Of a stretch of DNA of 64,000 nt, positions 49,338 through 59,657 are shown piece after piece (position 1 is the stretch's first letter; each line of letters starts with the position of its first letter). Below the pieces are notes generated by a model, which did no database searches, was not told the DNA's origin, and was given only the letters and a program-made list of their open reading frames with translations. The DNA is from Paraprevotella xylaniphila YIT 11841 (lineage in GTDB: Bacteria > Bacteroidota > Bacteroidia > Bacteroidales > Bacteroidaceae), in NCBI RefSeq assembly GCF_000205165.1, contig NZ_GL883885.1, positions 25,529-89,528 of the forward strand, given 5' to 3'. The position numbers and the translations under genes were made by a program.

Positions 49338-52300
49338 ATGAAAAACTTCTGGTTCCTTATCATAACCACCTCTCTGCTGTCCCTGCCATACCGGTCATCT
49401 TCCTCAACGGAAAGATTCAGGCTGTTGGATACCGGAAACGGACTTTTCAATAATCAGGTACGCTTCCTTACACAAATGGAAGACGGCAAGATATTGGTCT
49501 GCACCGAGGGCATGTTCAATGTGTACAACGGCAACAGTTTCGAGCCGCTCGTCTGCGACTTGACCTACACTGTCCCCTTGGGAATGCACAATATATGCAC
49601 AAGCTATGACGGTGGCAACGGGCTGCTGTGGGCCAAAGACTTTTACCGTCTCTATCTCATCAATACCCGTACCGGACGTTTCTGCCACGATATCAAAGAA
49701 CGCTTCGAGGCAGCCCGTCTGACCGAAGTTTTCAATGACTTCATTCTTGACCACGACCGGAACGCTTGGATAATCACCGAAAGCGGAAAACTCTATCGGT
49801 ATGACTGGAAAAACCCGGCCGAACAGGTCTACGAACCACGAGCCGAAGAAAAATCCCGAGGCATTCGTGTCAAAGAAGTCATGCAGGCAGGCCCCTTTCA
49901 CCTGATATTCCTGAACACCGGCAGGATGCTAGTTTGGGAAGAGAAAAGCAGACGCATCGTGGGCGAAGATTCAACCGTGGCCACTCCCTCTCCCTCCGAA
50001 TACTTCCGTACGGCCTGGCTGCAAGCCGACAAGGAGCACCTGCTTATCTCCGTCAGCCATACGGAAGGATACTTGTACCTCTATAATATATATACGCGCG
50101 AGTGGAAAGAAATACTTAAAGGAAAAGCCATTAATGATATTAAAAAATGCAAAGACGGCTGTTTTTGGTTAGGTGGTAACCAAACACTCATCAAACTTTC
50201 CCCACGTTTTGAACTTCTACAAGAAACCCATCGCCTGGAACTGACCGGAAACGAATCCGTTACGGACTTCATCATGTCAGTCCTCGTCGACGACCGGCAA
50301 GGACTATGGTTAGGATTGAGCAGTTCCGGAATCTTGCGGGCCGTCCCTCCCGGAAAATATATGGAATACTATATCAACGAGGAAGTGGCGCACGAGGAAG
50401 GCCGGATGATTCGCAGCCTGTGTCCGTACGACGGCCGGTACTTGCTAGTCGGCACGATGGGAGGCATCTACCTGTTCGACACGGCCCGCAAAAACTACCA
50501 GGCATTCCACTCCGGATTCGGACACCTCTTTTGTACAGATATCAAAAGAGACCGGGACGGTGCATTCTGGTGCAGCACCCGGCAAGGACTATACAAAATA
50601 CAGGGCAATAGGGTTGAGCGGGCAGACCAGACGCTGCTTCCGGGAATCCCGTCCGAAACGGTCCGTTTCAGTCTTCCCCTTTCCGATGGCGGCATTTTGG
50701 TTTGTATGGATTTGAAAGACCTGTATCTCTGTCGGCCGGAAAAAGGACAAGCCCTGCGCCTCAATGAAGATTTTCCGGAACTGAACCGCAGCCGTGCCAT
50801 GAGCTTTGCCATAGAAATAAAACCCGGCCAACTCATCATCGGCGGACAAAACGGACTCTTCGGATATGAGATTGCCCGAAGGAAACTGCAACGCCTGGCT
50901 TGGATAGTCCCTTGGGAAAGATACAGCACGAAATACAACTGCGCATACGCCGAAGGAAGATCCGTCTGGATAGGTACGCAGAACGGATTGATATGCCATG
51001 ACTTCCGCACGAAGGAAACCCTGCGGCTCAGCACGGAAAACGGCCTGCCGAACAACTGCATACAAGGCATTGCCGCCGATGCCAAGGGAGACCTGTGGGT
51101 TTCGACTTCAAACGGAATCGGGAGAATAAACCGGAATGCAGACGGCACCTTTTCCATCGCACGGTTAGACGGAAAAGACGGCGTGCAATATGGGGAAATG
51201 ATGGAACAGTCCATCACCGCCATGCCGGACGGTCATGTATATGTGGGTGGACTGAACGGCATCACCGACATTCCCCCTCAGGCCACGGACTACGGACACG
51301 AAAGTCTGAGACCGACACTCGTCGGCCTGCGCGTCATGAACCACCCCATCAACAACGAAGGAACGTTCCACAACCGCCAACTGCTTCCGGAAGGGCTGTC
51401 CTACACCCGCCACCTGCACCTGAAGTACAACGAGAACTTCATCGAGATGAAATTCTCTGCCCTAAATTACGACGCGCCCCAACATACACATTACCGTTAC
51501 CGGTTGGAAGGAGTGGACAAAACATGGAACCTGAGTTCGGAACCGACAGGCGTCTGCACGGCCATCTACACCTCCCTCACGCCCGGAACGTATACGCTTC
51601 AGGTACAAGCCGCCATGGGAAGCACGTCGTGGGGAACAACCGCCGAATGGCAAATCACAGTAGAGCCACCTTTGTGGAAGACTTGGTGGGCTTACGCCAT
51701 TTACCTTATCGCCGCATTGACACTCCTCTACTACATCATCGAACTGTACATCGCCGACAAGCGTTCGCGCATGATGGCAGAACAAGAAAACCTGAAACGG
51801 CAGAAGGAACAGCATCTCGACGAACTTAAATTCCGCTTCTTCACCAACATTAGCCACGAACTTCGCACTCCGCTCACACTCATCATTACTCCGCTCGAGC
51901 TGCTCATCCGCAAAGCCGGTGATTCTTCCCTCAAAAACGACTTGGAAAAGATACTCGGCAACGCACGTGACTTGCTCCGGCTTGTCAACCAATTGCTCGA
52001 TTTCCGCCGCCTGGAACAGAAAGGCGAACAACTAAAACTGTTGACCGTGCAAATCAAACCGTTCATCGAAGACAACGTGAACCATTTCTGCCAACTCGCT
52101 TACGAACGGCACATCGGATTGTCCTGCGAGTGTGCTTTCGGGCAGGAAGACCTGTTCCGTCTGGATGCCGAAAAGATGACACGCGTGCTGAACAACCTGC
52201 TTTCCAACGCCATGAAGTTCACCCCCGAAGGCGGTTTCATCACCGTACAAGCGGGTTGGCAGGAAAGTTCCCCGGCAGGCGAAGGCCCCAACGGCATCTG

Positions 52301-53396
52301 CATCACCGTCAGCGACACCGGCATAGGCATCCCGGCGGAAGACTTGAAAAACATCTTCGTGCGTTTCTACCAAAGCGAAGGCACACAAAGCCATCCCATG
52401 AATACCGGCAGCGGTATCGGACTGCACCTGGTCAAAGGTTATATGGACTTGCACAAAGGAGAAATCACGGTGGAAAGCACACCGGGAAAAGGCACGCGCT
52501 TCACGCTGCTGCTGCCTGCCCAACCACCGCAAACTTCCTCCTCCAATTCCCAAGTCGCCATCAAAAGCAAGCTTCCCGACACAGAGAAAGCATCCGAATC
52601 CCCTGTGCCCGAAGGAAACAAAGTCACCGTCTTGGTGGCCGAAGACAACGAGCAATTCCGCACGTTCATGAAAGACCTTCTCCGACAAGAATTCACCGTG
52701 CTCACCGCCGCCGACGGGCAGGAAGGACTGGCCATGGCACGGGAATATGGCCCCGATCTCATCATCAGCGACGTGATGATGCCGCACATGGACGGCTACG
52801 CTTTCTGCCGTGCGGTCAAGGACGATGTGCAATGCTGCCACATCCCGCTCATCCTGCTCACGGCTAAAAACTCTTCCGAAAGCCGGAGCGGGGCATACGA
52901 AGCCGGTGCCGACTCGTTTATCGCCAAACCATTCGACATCGACGTGTTACACAGCCGCATCCGCCAACTTCTTGAACAACGCGAGCGACGGTTGGCTTCG
53001 TTCCGTAAAGGCACGCACATCAACCCCAAGGAAATCACGATTACCAACTTGGACGAGAAACTGATACAAAAAGCTTTGGAATGTATCGAAAAGAACATGG
53101 ACAACACCGGATACAACGTGGAAGCCCTCAGTGCCGACATGGGAATAGAACGCTCCTCGCTCTACCGGAAGATGCAAGCCATAGTGGGGCAGACACCCAC
53201 GGATTTCATGCGTTCCATCCGGTTGAAACGCGCCGCCCAGTTGTTGGAAAGCGGCCAATACTCCGTACAGGAAATTTCATGGATGGTAGGTTTCAACACC
53301 CCGCGCTACTTCTCCTCCTACTTCAAAGAGATGTTCGGCATGACGCCGTCCGCGTATGCCGTGCGACACCGGAAGCAGCCTTCTTCAAAGGCATAA
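49338..53396 (+). CDS. hybrid two-component system (HTCS) regulator
   Basis: One 1352-residue chain carries sensor and regulator. A signal peptide (about 1-23) leads to a periplasmic two-part beta-propeller of Reg_prop repeats (about 25-690) and a Y_Y_Y domain (about 695-780, RYRLEGVDKTWNLSS). One transmembrane helix follows (about 782-804). Next come HisKA with His840 in FTNISHELRTPLTLI, HATPase_c (LNNLLSNAMKFTPEGG, DTGIGIP), a receiver domain with Asp1145 in ISDVMMPHMDGY, and an AraC helix-turn-helix (about 1250-1345). Such proteins sense oligosaccharides and switch on polysaccharide operons. No SusC/SusD pair lies next to it, so its regulon must be elsewhere. Its 3' end overlaps the convergent RND gene by 74 bases. 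Confidence 0.95.
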   Translation: MKNFWFLIITTSLLSLPYRSSSSTERFRLLDTGNGLFNNQVRFLTQMEDGKILVCTEGMFNVYNGNSFEPLVCDLTYTVPLGMHNICTSYDGGNGLLWAKDFYRLYLINTRTGRFCHDIKERFEAARLTEVFNDFILDHDRNAWIITESGKLYRYDWKNPAEQVYEPRAEEKSRGIRVKEVMQAGPFHLIFLNTGRMLVWEEKSRRIVGEDSTVATPSPSEYFRTAWLQADKEHLLISVSHTEGYLYLYNIYTREWKEILKGKAINDIKKCKDGCFWLGGNQTLIKLSPRFELLQETHRLELTGNESVTDFIMSVLVDDRQGLWLGLSSSGILRAVPPGKYMEYYINEEVAHEEGRMIRSLCPYDGRYLLVGTMGGIYLFDTARKNYQAFHSGFGHLFCTDIKRDRDGAFWCSTRQGLYKIQGNRVERADQTLLPGIPSETVRFSLPLSDGGILVCMDLKDLYLCRPEKGQALRLNEDFPELNRSRAMSFAIEIKPGQLIIGGQNGLFGYEIARRKLQRLAWIVPWERYSTKYNCAYAEGRSVWIGTQNGLICHDFRTKETLRLSTENGLPNNCIQGIAADAKGDLWVSTSNGIGRINRNADGTFSIARLDGKDGVQYGEMMEQSITAMPDGHVYVGGLNGITDIPPQATDYGHESLRPTLVGLRVMNHPINNEGTFHNRQLLPEGLSYTRHLHLKYNENFIEMKFSALNYDAPQHTHYRYRLEGVDKTWNLSSEPTGVCTAIYTSLTPGTYTLQVQAAMGSTSWGTTAEWQITVEPPLWKTWWAYAIYLIAALTLLYYIIELYIADKRSRMMAEQENLKRQKEQHLDELKFRFFTNISHELRTPLTLIITPLELLIRKAGDSSLKNDLEKILGNARDLLRLVNQLLDFRRLEQKGEQLKLLTVQIKPFIEDNVNHFCQLAYERHIGLSCECAFGQEDLFRLDAEKMTRVLNNLLSNAMKFTPEGGFITVQAGWQESSPAGEGPNGICITVSDTGIGIPAEDLKNIFVRFYQSEGTQSHPMNTGSGIGLHLVKGYMDLHKGEITVESTPGKGTRFTLLLPAQPPQTSSSNSQVAIKSKLPDTEKASESPVPEGNKVTVLVAEDNEQFRTFMKDLLRQEFTVLTAADGQEGLAMAREYGPDLIISDVMMPHMDGYAFCRAVKDDVQCCHIPLILLTAKNSSESRSGAYEAGADSFIAKPFDIDVLHSRIRQLLEQRERRLASFRKGTHINPKEITITNLDEKLIQKALECIEKNMDNTGYNVEALSADMGIERSSLYRKMQAIVGQTPTDFMRSIRLKRAAQLLESGQYSVQEISWMVGFNTPRYFSSYFKEMFGMTPSAYAVRHRKQPSSKA

Positions 53397-56300
53397 AAAT
53401 AGGCATGACGAATATCAGGGCCAAGATGGAAAACAGCAGGCCGCCCGACGTTCCGATGGCGAAAGAGAACCAGAAAGCTTCCTCCTGCCCGTCTATCAAG
53501 AACGGCACCAACCCCAGAACGGTGGAAAGCGTGGTCAGGAACACCGGAATAATCTTGTGGTTGTAAGCCTTGACATACAAATTCACACGGGGCAACGCCT
53601 GCGCCTTGCAGGCCGCCACTTGGTTGTTATACTCGTTGATGATGTAAATACCCGCATTCACCACCAGTCCGCTCAGCAGGACCAACGAGGCAAAACCGCC
53701 CGTCCCGAACTTCACTCCGGAAAAGTAGAATGTCAGGAACGTGCCAATGAAGGACACCGGAATCAAAGTGATGATGACGAAAGGCAACCGGAACGACTCG
53801 AAAAGGATGGAACACATGAAGTAGATAATCAGCACGATGACCAATATCAGCCAATACTGCGTGCCTTCGTCCTGGTACCAGTTCGGCGTGTTGTTCAGGC
53901 AACGGTACCCCACCGGAAAACGGTCGTTGAACTCATCCGTCACTTCCTCTATGTATTTGGCCGTGTAGTTGTACGAACCCAACACGTTGAAAGCCACACG
54001 CAACACATACTCCTGGTTCTTTTTGGGAATGCAGTTCTTGGCCTCCCGCAGGTTCATGTCCATGAAAGGCGGAAGCCACACGTCTCCTTCGGACGTCTTG
54101 ACATGGGTATGTTCCAAATCCCACACATTGAAACGGTCGGATTGCAACGAACGCAGGTAGATGTCGGTCCGGATAAACTCGTCCTCGTAACGCCCCACGT
54201 CCACTCCCGAAAGCAACTCGCGCAACGTGCCGTGCATGGCCGCCGCCGTCTGTCCGTACAAGGCAAAGTTTTGCGGTGTATAGACCATGTACAGTTCATC
54301 TTCCTGCCGTTCATGCCCCGGCGTCTCGATGATGATGTCCATCACGCGGTGGTTCTGTTTCAAACGGGCACAAATGTCCTCCGCATACCGGTACAAGGCA
54401 TTATAATTGTATCCTGCAATCTCAATCCGGTTCGACCGGTACTGCAGGTTCAGCGAATTGCTGAACCCCCGCTCGCTCACGCCGTAAGTGCTCCAGTCTG
54501 CCCCTCCGATGGAAATGACCTTGCCGATGACCTTGCTCTCCAAGACATAAGGGAAAGACGTGTCGCGGTATTCATCCTTGAATTCCACGGTCAGGTTGGC
54601 CCCCCACCATTCCACGCGGCTCTCGAACCGTTTGATTTCCTTGAACCCGACCAAGAAGTTCTCTAAAATCTGCACCTTCTCGTTCAATTCGTGCACGCTT
54701 CCGCCCAAAGGCATTTGGGCACGGATGTGGAGCTTCATCTCCTCTTCCTCCTTGGCATACGTGTTCTCGTCCAACGACTGCGCAAAGAGACGCATGGTTC
54801 CTCCGAACACCTTGGAGAGCGGTTCTTTCAGCTCGGTCTGGAAAAAACGGGTACCGAACGTGGCATTATATGCCCTTTCATACCAAGGTGATTCTTCTTC
54901 CTCCTCGTTTTGGTAATATACCTTCTCCTTGTCCCACCGGTCCGGAAGGGCATGGAACGGTATACCGAAAGCCAGTACCAACAGGATATAATATATCCAC
55001 TTGCGTTTCTGCGTGAAAGCGATGTACTTGCGGTAAAACCGCGTCCAAGCCATCACTCGTTTGGAACGCCCCACCCGTTTTATCGGCATGCGGCTGCTGT
55101 AATGGAACTGTTTGACCAAAGCCGGCACGAAGAACAGGGCCACGACAAGCGCCACCGTCAGGTTGATGATGATAATCCAAGAGAAATCGTACAAATCGCG
55201 TTGGATATACTCCGGCATGAAGAACACCACCACCAAAGACCCTATCGTGGTGAGCAAGGCGGCCAGTATGGCCAGGAACGCCTTCCGGTTGTGGTAGTAA
55301 CTGTAATGGTCCACCATCACGATGGCCGCGTCGATAATCAGTCCCAACGACACCGTGATGCCGGCCAACGAGAAAGTGTGCAGGCGCATGTCGAACACAT
55401 AATAAGCCATGACGGCTATCAGGATATTGGCAGCCAACGTGATGGCGATAATCGACAGATACTTCCAGTTGCGGCGTACCAACCAGACGAATACCAACAG
55501 GATAGCCAAAGACATCAATGTGCGCGTAATCAGCTTTTCCAATTCCGACTGCTTATCCTTTGCCGCATCATGCGTCAGCGTCAGATACATGCCGTCACGC
55601 AACCGGGGTTTCAATTCCTCTATTTTCGCACGCAACTGGCGCGACAACTCTATCTCGTTGGCATCGGCATCCACAAAAATGTTCATGTAGACGGTGTTCA
55701 GCCCGTTTACACGGTAATAACTGCCAGGCAAGCGGTCACGGTATTCAAAGGTGGCCAAGTCGTTCAGATAGATAATCTTCCCGTTCACCGTCTTCAGGGG
55801 CATCTCGCCTATCTGACGGGAAAACCGCGATGTCTTCAAATAAAGCGTGACACGGCTTTGCTCCCCGCCTTCATCCCTGTACATCACGTCGCCCACGATG
55901 TCCGACTTCCCGATAAAACTTTTGATACCATCCTCCACATCAGCCACCGTGAGGCCGTAATTGGCCACTATGAGCGGGTCGTAAGTGATTTCCATATATT
56001 TGGAAGTGCCTCCGGTCACGTCCACCCACACCACTTCTTCCCAGGCTCTCACCACCGGCTCCACGTTTTCCTTCACATATTCCTTGATTTGCTCACCGGT
56101 CAGGTTGGAGTTCACCTGATAAGTCAGCAAATGGCTCGCCGTGTTTTCTTTCGGGGCACCTTCGTCATTTACCACTTCCCCGCCCGTCAGTTCCGGATAA
56201 GAAACCTCTTCGGGCAATTTCTTCCGCACCTGCTTCAAAAGCGACGAAATCTCGAACTTCACGGCAGACACATCGGCTTCTTTCTTCAGCACGACCGTAA

Positions 56301-56580
56301 CCCGTCCCGAACCGAAATAAGACTCCGACGAGACTTCGGCCACGCCTTTCACCGCCGAGACCAACCCTTCTATCTTCGACGTCACCTCCTGCTCCACCAC
56401 CTTGGGCGAAGCATTCCTCCATCCATAGCTTATCGTCAGCGTCTTGCCCTGACGCGGCTTGGGAGAAGAACCCACGTCTACCAAAGGAATCAGGGCTGCC
56501 CCGATAATCATCAGGATAACCATCGTGAGCAACAGGCTGAACGACGATACGCGATCCAATATGTGTGTTTTCTCTTGCAT
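53323..56580 (-). CDS. RND efflux permease (second of two in the operon)
   Basis: A 1085-residue inner-membrane pump, AcrB/CzcA-like, with two large periplasmic loops and about 12 transmembrane helices. TM4 reads LGLIIDAAIVMVDHYSYY, with one of the proton-relay acids, whereas AcrB has two adjacent Asp. TM10 reads SGLVVNAGIYIINEYNN, without the AcrB lysine. A distinctive acidic insert (NEEEEESPWYERAY) sits at about residue 560. It ends the operon TolC-MFP-RND-RND, 5 bases after the other permease, and its last 74 bases overlap the convergent HTCS gene. A hetero-oligomeric pump of the MdtBC type is plausible. Confidence 0.9.
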   Translation of the reverse strand: MQEKTHILDRVSSFSLLLTMVILMIIGAALIPLVDVGSSPKPRQGKTLTISYGWRNASPKVVEQEVTSKIEGLVSAVKGVAEVSSESYFGSGRVTVVLKKEADVSAVKFEISSLLKQVRKKLPEEVSYPELTGGEVVNDEGAPKENTASHLLTYQVNSNLTGEQIKEYVKENVEPVVRAWEEVVWVDVTGGTSKYMEITYDPLIVANYGLTVADVEDGIKSFIGKSDIVGDVMYRDEGGEQSRVTLYLKTSRFSRQIGEMPLKTVNGKIIYLNDLATFEYRDRLPGSYYRVNGLNTVYMNIFVDADANEIELSRQLRAKIEELKPRLRDGMYLTLTHDAAKDKQSELEKLITRTLMSLAILLVFVWLVRRNWKYLSIIAITLAANILIAVMAYYVFDMRLHTFSLAGITVSLGLIIDAAIVMVDHYSYYHNRKAFLAILAALLTTIGSLVVVFFMPEYIQRDLYDFSWIIIINLTVALVVALFFVPALVKQFHYSSRMPIKRVGRSKRVMAWTRFYRKYIAFTQKRKWIYYILLVLAFGIPFHALPDRWDKEKVYYQNEEEEESPWYERAYNATFGTRFFQTELKEPLSKVFGGTMRLFAQSLDENTYAKEEEEMKLHIRAQMPLGGSVHELNEKVQILENFLVGFKEIKRFESRVEWWGANLTVEFKDEYRDTSFPYVLESKVIGKVISIGGADWSTYGVSERGFSNSLNLQYRSNRIEIAGYNYNALYRYAEDICARLKQNHRVMDIIIETPGHERQEDELYMVYTPQNFALYGQTAAAMHGTLRELLSGVDVGRYEDEFIRTDIYLRSLQSDRFNVWDLEHTHVKTSEGDVWLPPFMDMNLREAKNCIPKKNQEYVLRVAFNVLGSYNYTAKYIEEVTDEFNDRFPVGYRCLNNTPNWYQDEGTQYWLILVIVLIIYFMCSILFESFRLPFVIITLIPVSFIGTFLTFYFSGVKFGTGGFASLVLLSGLVVNAGIYIINEYNNQVAACKAQALPRVNLYVKAYNHKIIPVFLTTLSTVLGLVPFLIDGQEEAFWFSFAIGTSGGLLFSILALIFVMPIFMPLKKAASGVARHTRTASCRTSL

Positions 56581-56585
56581 AAGCC

Positions 56586-59500
56586 TTATCCCCTTTTCCT
56601 ATATATAAGGTAATATACCAACGGTATGAAGAACAGGCTGACCAACGTACCGGCCACCATGCCGACAATCAGGGTCAACGACAACGGGTATTGCAAGGCG
56701 GAACCCATATCGCCCCGGCTCAGGAAAGGAAGAATGGCCAAAATGGTCGTGAGCGAAGTCATGACAATGGGTCGCAAACGGCTGTGCCCGCCGCGCCAGA
56801 TAGCCGTAACGAGGGGCATCCCTTCCCGCCTCAACCGGTTCATCGTATCCACTTTCAGGATAGAGTCGTTGATAATGATACCGCTCATCACCACGATGCC
56901 AATCATTGACATGATATTCAGCGACTCTCCCAACAGCCACAGGACGAGGAACACCCAGAATACATCTATTACGATTTCCGACAGGATGACCAACGGTTGC
57001 ACGATGCTTTCGAACTGCGCGGCCAGAATGAAATACAGCAATGCCACAGCCACGCTCAACACCAACACCAGTTCGCCTATCATCTCCCGGCTAGAATAAT
57101 AATTGCCCGTAAACGATGCCGAATAGTGCGGGTCGGCCTTCACGAACCGTTCCGTGAAATCCACGATGCTCTCCACCGTACGGTCGTTCGCCGCAATCTT
57201 CACGGGATAATAATCCCCGCCGTTTCCGGAATATAGCCGTTTGAAGTCCTCGCCCTGCGTTTCCCGTATCAGGTAGCTCAAAGGTATGTCCACTCCCTCG
57301 TCGTTGCGCACGGTGTACTGCAACAACCTACGGCTGTCCATACCGCGTTCACCGATAATGACGGGCAACGAACGGGCGCCCTCATTGATGGCATACACCT
57401 CATTTTGGCTCACCAACATCCGCAACCGGGCCTGCAAGGCGGCATACGACACATGGTACACCGCCATCTGCTCCGTGTCAGCCACGTATTGTATATTGCG
57501 TTCGGAAACGACCGGCTGTACCGCGACCTCGGGGAAACGGCGCGACAAAGTGTCCAGAAAAGCCCGGGCCTCGTGCACATCCGGACGGCCTCCACCCTGA
57601 CGCTGCAAACGTATCTCCAAGTCCGCATCGTCATTGGAGAATATCAAATCGAAAATATTGCCGGATACGCCGAACTCCACCGTGCCATGCGGATAGCGTT
57701 CCGCCATGTAGTTCCTCATCTTCTCCTGCGCCTGCCGCAAAGTTTCCCCATCCTCCGCCTGAAAGTAGACCACGGCTTCGGACGTGGTAAGGTCTTCGGT
57801 ATGGGACAGCACGAAATCCTGCACACCGACCATCGCCGTAGAAGTCTGCACCATTCCGTCCACCTGCTTCAACACATCCCCCACACGGGCATCGTTCTCC
57901 TCCACCGAGATACCCGCGTTCCAGTCTATTTTCATCAACGCATCGTTATGTTCCATATAAGGAAGACGTTCTTTCTCCAACCCTTTATAGATAAGGAAGA
58001 TGGCCGGGATTGCCAGGCAAAAAGCCGTCACGCTCTTCACCGGATTCCGCAAGACCCACTTGACACCACATTCGTAAGGAGTATAAAAATTAAAATGAAA
58101 CTTACGGTCGAGCACCTCTCCTTCCGGACATGTTTTTCTTTTCCGGTACAACACCATGAAATACACCGGAATGACCAACACCGCCACGAAAAGCGAAGCG
58201 AACAAGGCTATCGTAACCCCCATCGCCTGGTCGTAAAACAAGGCACCGGCAATGCCGCTCAGAAAAATCAACGGGACAAACACCGAGCAGGTGGTCAGCA
58301 CCGAACTCAACATCGGGGTGAACACCTCGTTCGTCCCTTTCACGAGGGCATCCGCAAGCGGCATCCCCTGCCGCCAACGCTGCATCACGTTGTCAATGAC
58401 AATGATGGAGTTGTCCACAATCATTCCCACACCGAGAATCAGCCCCGACAGGGAAATGATGTTCAAGGAGATGCCCAACAAATGGAAGCTGAGCAGCGTC
58501 ACAATCAGCGTCAAGGGGATGGTGATGATAATCAATAGCGGCAACCGCCAGTCTTTCATAAAAAGGAAAAGCACCAGACAGGCCAACACCGCCCCTACGT
58601 ACAGGTTCTGTCCCAAATTGTCTATGGAATACGTCAGCAGCCGGGTTTGGTCACGCGTAAGGTCGAAACTGATATCCGGATATTCCTTTCTCAGGTCTTC
58701 CACCAGTGCCCCGATGCTCTTCTGTAAATCTTCCATCTGCGCGTCGTTCTGTTTGATGACGGCCATCGTCACGGCATTCTTCCCGTCGTGGCGCACCAGT
58801 CCTACCCGCGATGCCAGTTTTTCTTCCACACGGCACAAATCTTTCAACTGCACCAGGCGGCCTTCGTGGTTGATATACACATTCTCTATGTCCTCCCGGT
58901 TCAGCAACTGCGAATCGAAATGGATGTTGTAACGGTACAACCCGTCCACGACGGAAAGCGCCCCGAGCGTGATATTGTTCGACTGGATGGCCTTGGACAA
59001 GGTTTCCATATCCAATCCCATCGACAAAAGTTTCGCTTCGTCCGGAATACAAATGATTTCCGCTCCCGTCGTACCGGATATATCCACCATGGCCGTCTGC
59101 GGCAACTGTTCGATGCGCTTGCTCACGATGTTCCGTGCAAATTCGCCCAGTTGGGTAAACTTCATACCGGCCTTCGGCAAACTGCCGTCTTTTCCTACCC
59201 CCTCGTTTTTCAACGACAAGTCCAGATAAAAGGCCGGGATGTCCATGGCACTGGCCTTGACCACCTTGGGACGTTCCAACTCCTTCGGCATACGGTTCAT
59301 TGCCCGGTCTATCTTCTCGTTCACCTCGATGAATATCAAGTCGATATTGCTTCCCGGTTCGAATTCCATGAAGATGGAACCCGCGTCCATCCTCGATTCG
59401 CTGTGGATGTCCTTCAGTCCGGCCACCTGCATCAACTGGCTGCGCAACGGAGCCACCACTTCGGCATCCACCTCGTGCACCGACGCTCCGGGATAAGACA

Positions 59501-59642
59501 CCTGCACCGTAATCTGCGGAATGTCGATGTCCGGCATCAGCGACACCGGTATATATTTGAAAGAGATACACCCGATGGCGATCAATGCGATCAGGCACAT
59601 CGTCACGGCAATGGGCCGGTGAATCAAATTGCGTACAATCAT
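56586..59642 (-). CDS. RND efflux permease (first of two in the operon)
   Basis: A 1018-residue AcrB-family pump. It opens IVRNLIHRPIAVTMCLIALIAIGCISFKYIPVSLMPDIDIPQI, the usual RND start. TM4 reads VGMIVDNSIIVIDNV, and TM10 reads GIVVMSGIIINDSILKVDTM with an Asn/Asp pair instead of the AcrB lysine. It is distinct from the neighbouring 1085-residue permease, and the two are not recent duplicates. It lies 15 bases after the membrane fusion gene and 5 bases before the second permease. With TolC and the fusion lipoprotein it forms a complete tripartite exporter. Substrate not deducible. Confidence 0.92.
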   Translation of the reverse strand: MIVRNLIHRPIAVTMCLIALIAIGCISFKYIPVSLMPDIDIPQITVQVSYPGASVHEVDAEVVAPLRSQLMQVAGLKDIHSESRMDAGSIFMEFEPGSNIDLIFIEVNEKIDRAMNRMPKELERPKVVKASAMDIPAFYLDLSLKNEGVGKDGSLPKAGMKFTQLGEFARNIVSKRIEQLPQTAMVDISGTTGAEIICIPDEAKLLSMGLDMETLSKAIQSNNITLGALSVVDGLYRYNIHFDSQLLNREDIENVYINHEGRLVQLKDLCRVEEKLASRVGLVRHDGKNAVTMAVIKQNDAQMEDLQKSIGALVEDLRKEYPDISFDLTRDQTRLLTYSIDNLGQNLYVGAVLACLVLFLFMKDWRLPLLIIITIPLTLIVTLLSFHLLGISLNIISLSGLILGVGMIVDNSIIVIDNVMQRWRQGMPLADALVKGTNEVFTPMLSSVLTTCSVFVPLIFLSGIAGALFYDQAMGVTIALFASLFVAVLVIPVYFMVLYRKRKTCPEGEVLDRKFHFNFYTPYECGVKWVLRNPVKSVTAFCLAIPAIFLIYKGLEKERLPYMEHNDALMKIDWNAGISVEENDARVGDVLKQVDGMVQTSTAMVGVQDFVLSHTEDLTTSEAVVYFQAEDGETLRQAQEKMRNYMAERYPHGTVEFGVSGNIFDLIFSNDDADLEIRLQRQGGGRPDVHEARAFLDTLSRRFPEVAVQPVVSERNIQYVADTEQMAVYHVSYAALQARLRMLVSQNEVYAINEGARSLPVIIGERGMDSRRLLQYTVRNDEGVDIPLSYLIRETQGEDFKRLYSGNGGDYYPVKIAANDRTVESIVDFTERFVKADPHYSASFTGNYYSSREMIGELVLVLSVAVALLYFILAAQFESIVQPLVILSEIVIDVFWVFLVLWLLGESLNIMSMIGIVVMSGIIINDSILKVDTMNRLRREGMPLVTAIWRGGHSRLRPIVMTSLTTILAILPFLSRGDMGSALQYPLSLTLIVGMVAGTLVSLFFIPLVYYLIYRKRG

Positions 59643-59657
59643 GGCGGCTTCCTTTCC

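Noticed and set aside
54910..56613. 567-codon open frame antisense to the second RND permease
   Set aside because: Same reasoning: an antisense shadow of a conserved membrane protein, low-complexity His/Gln-rich composition.
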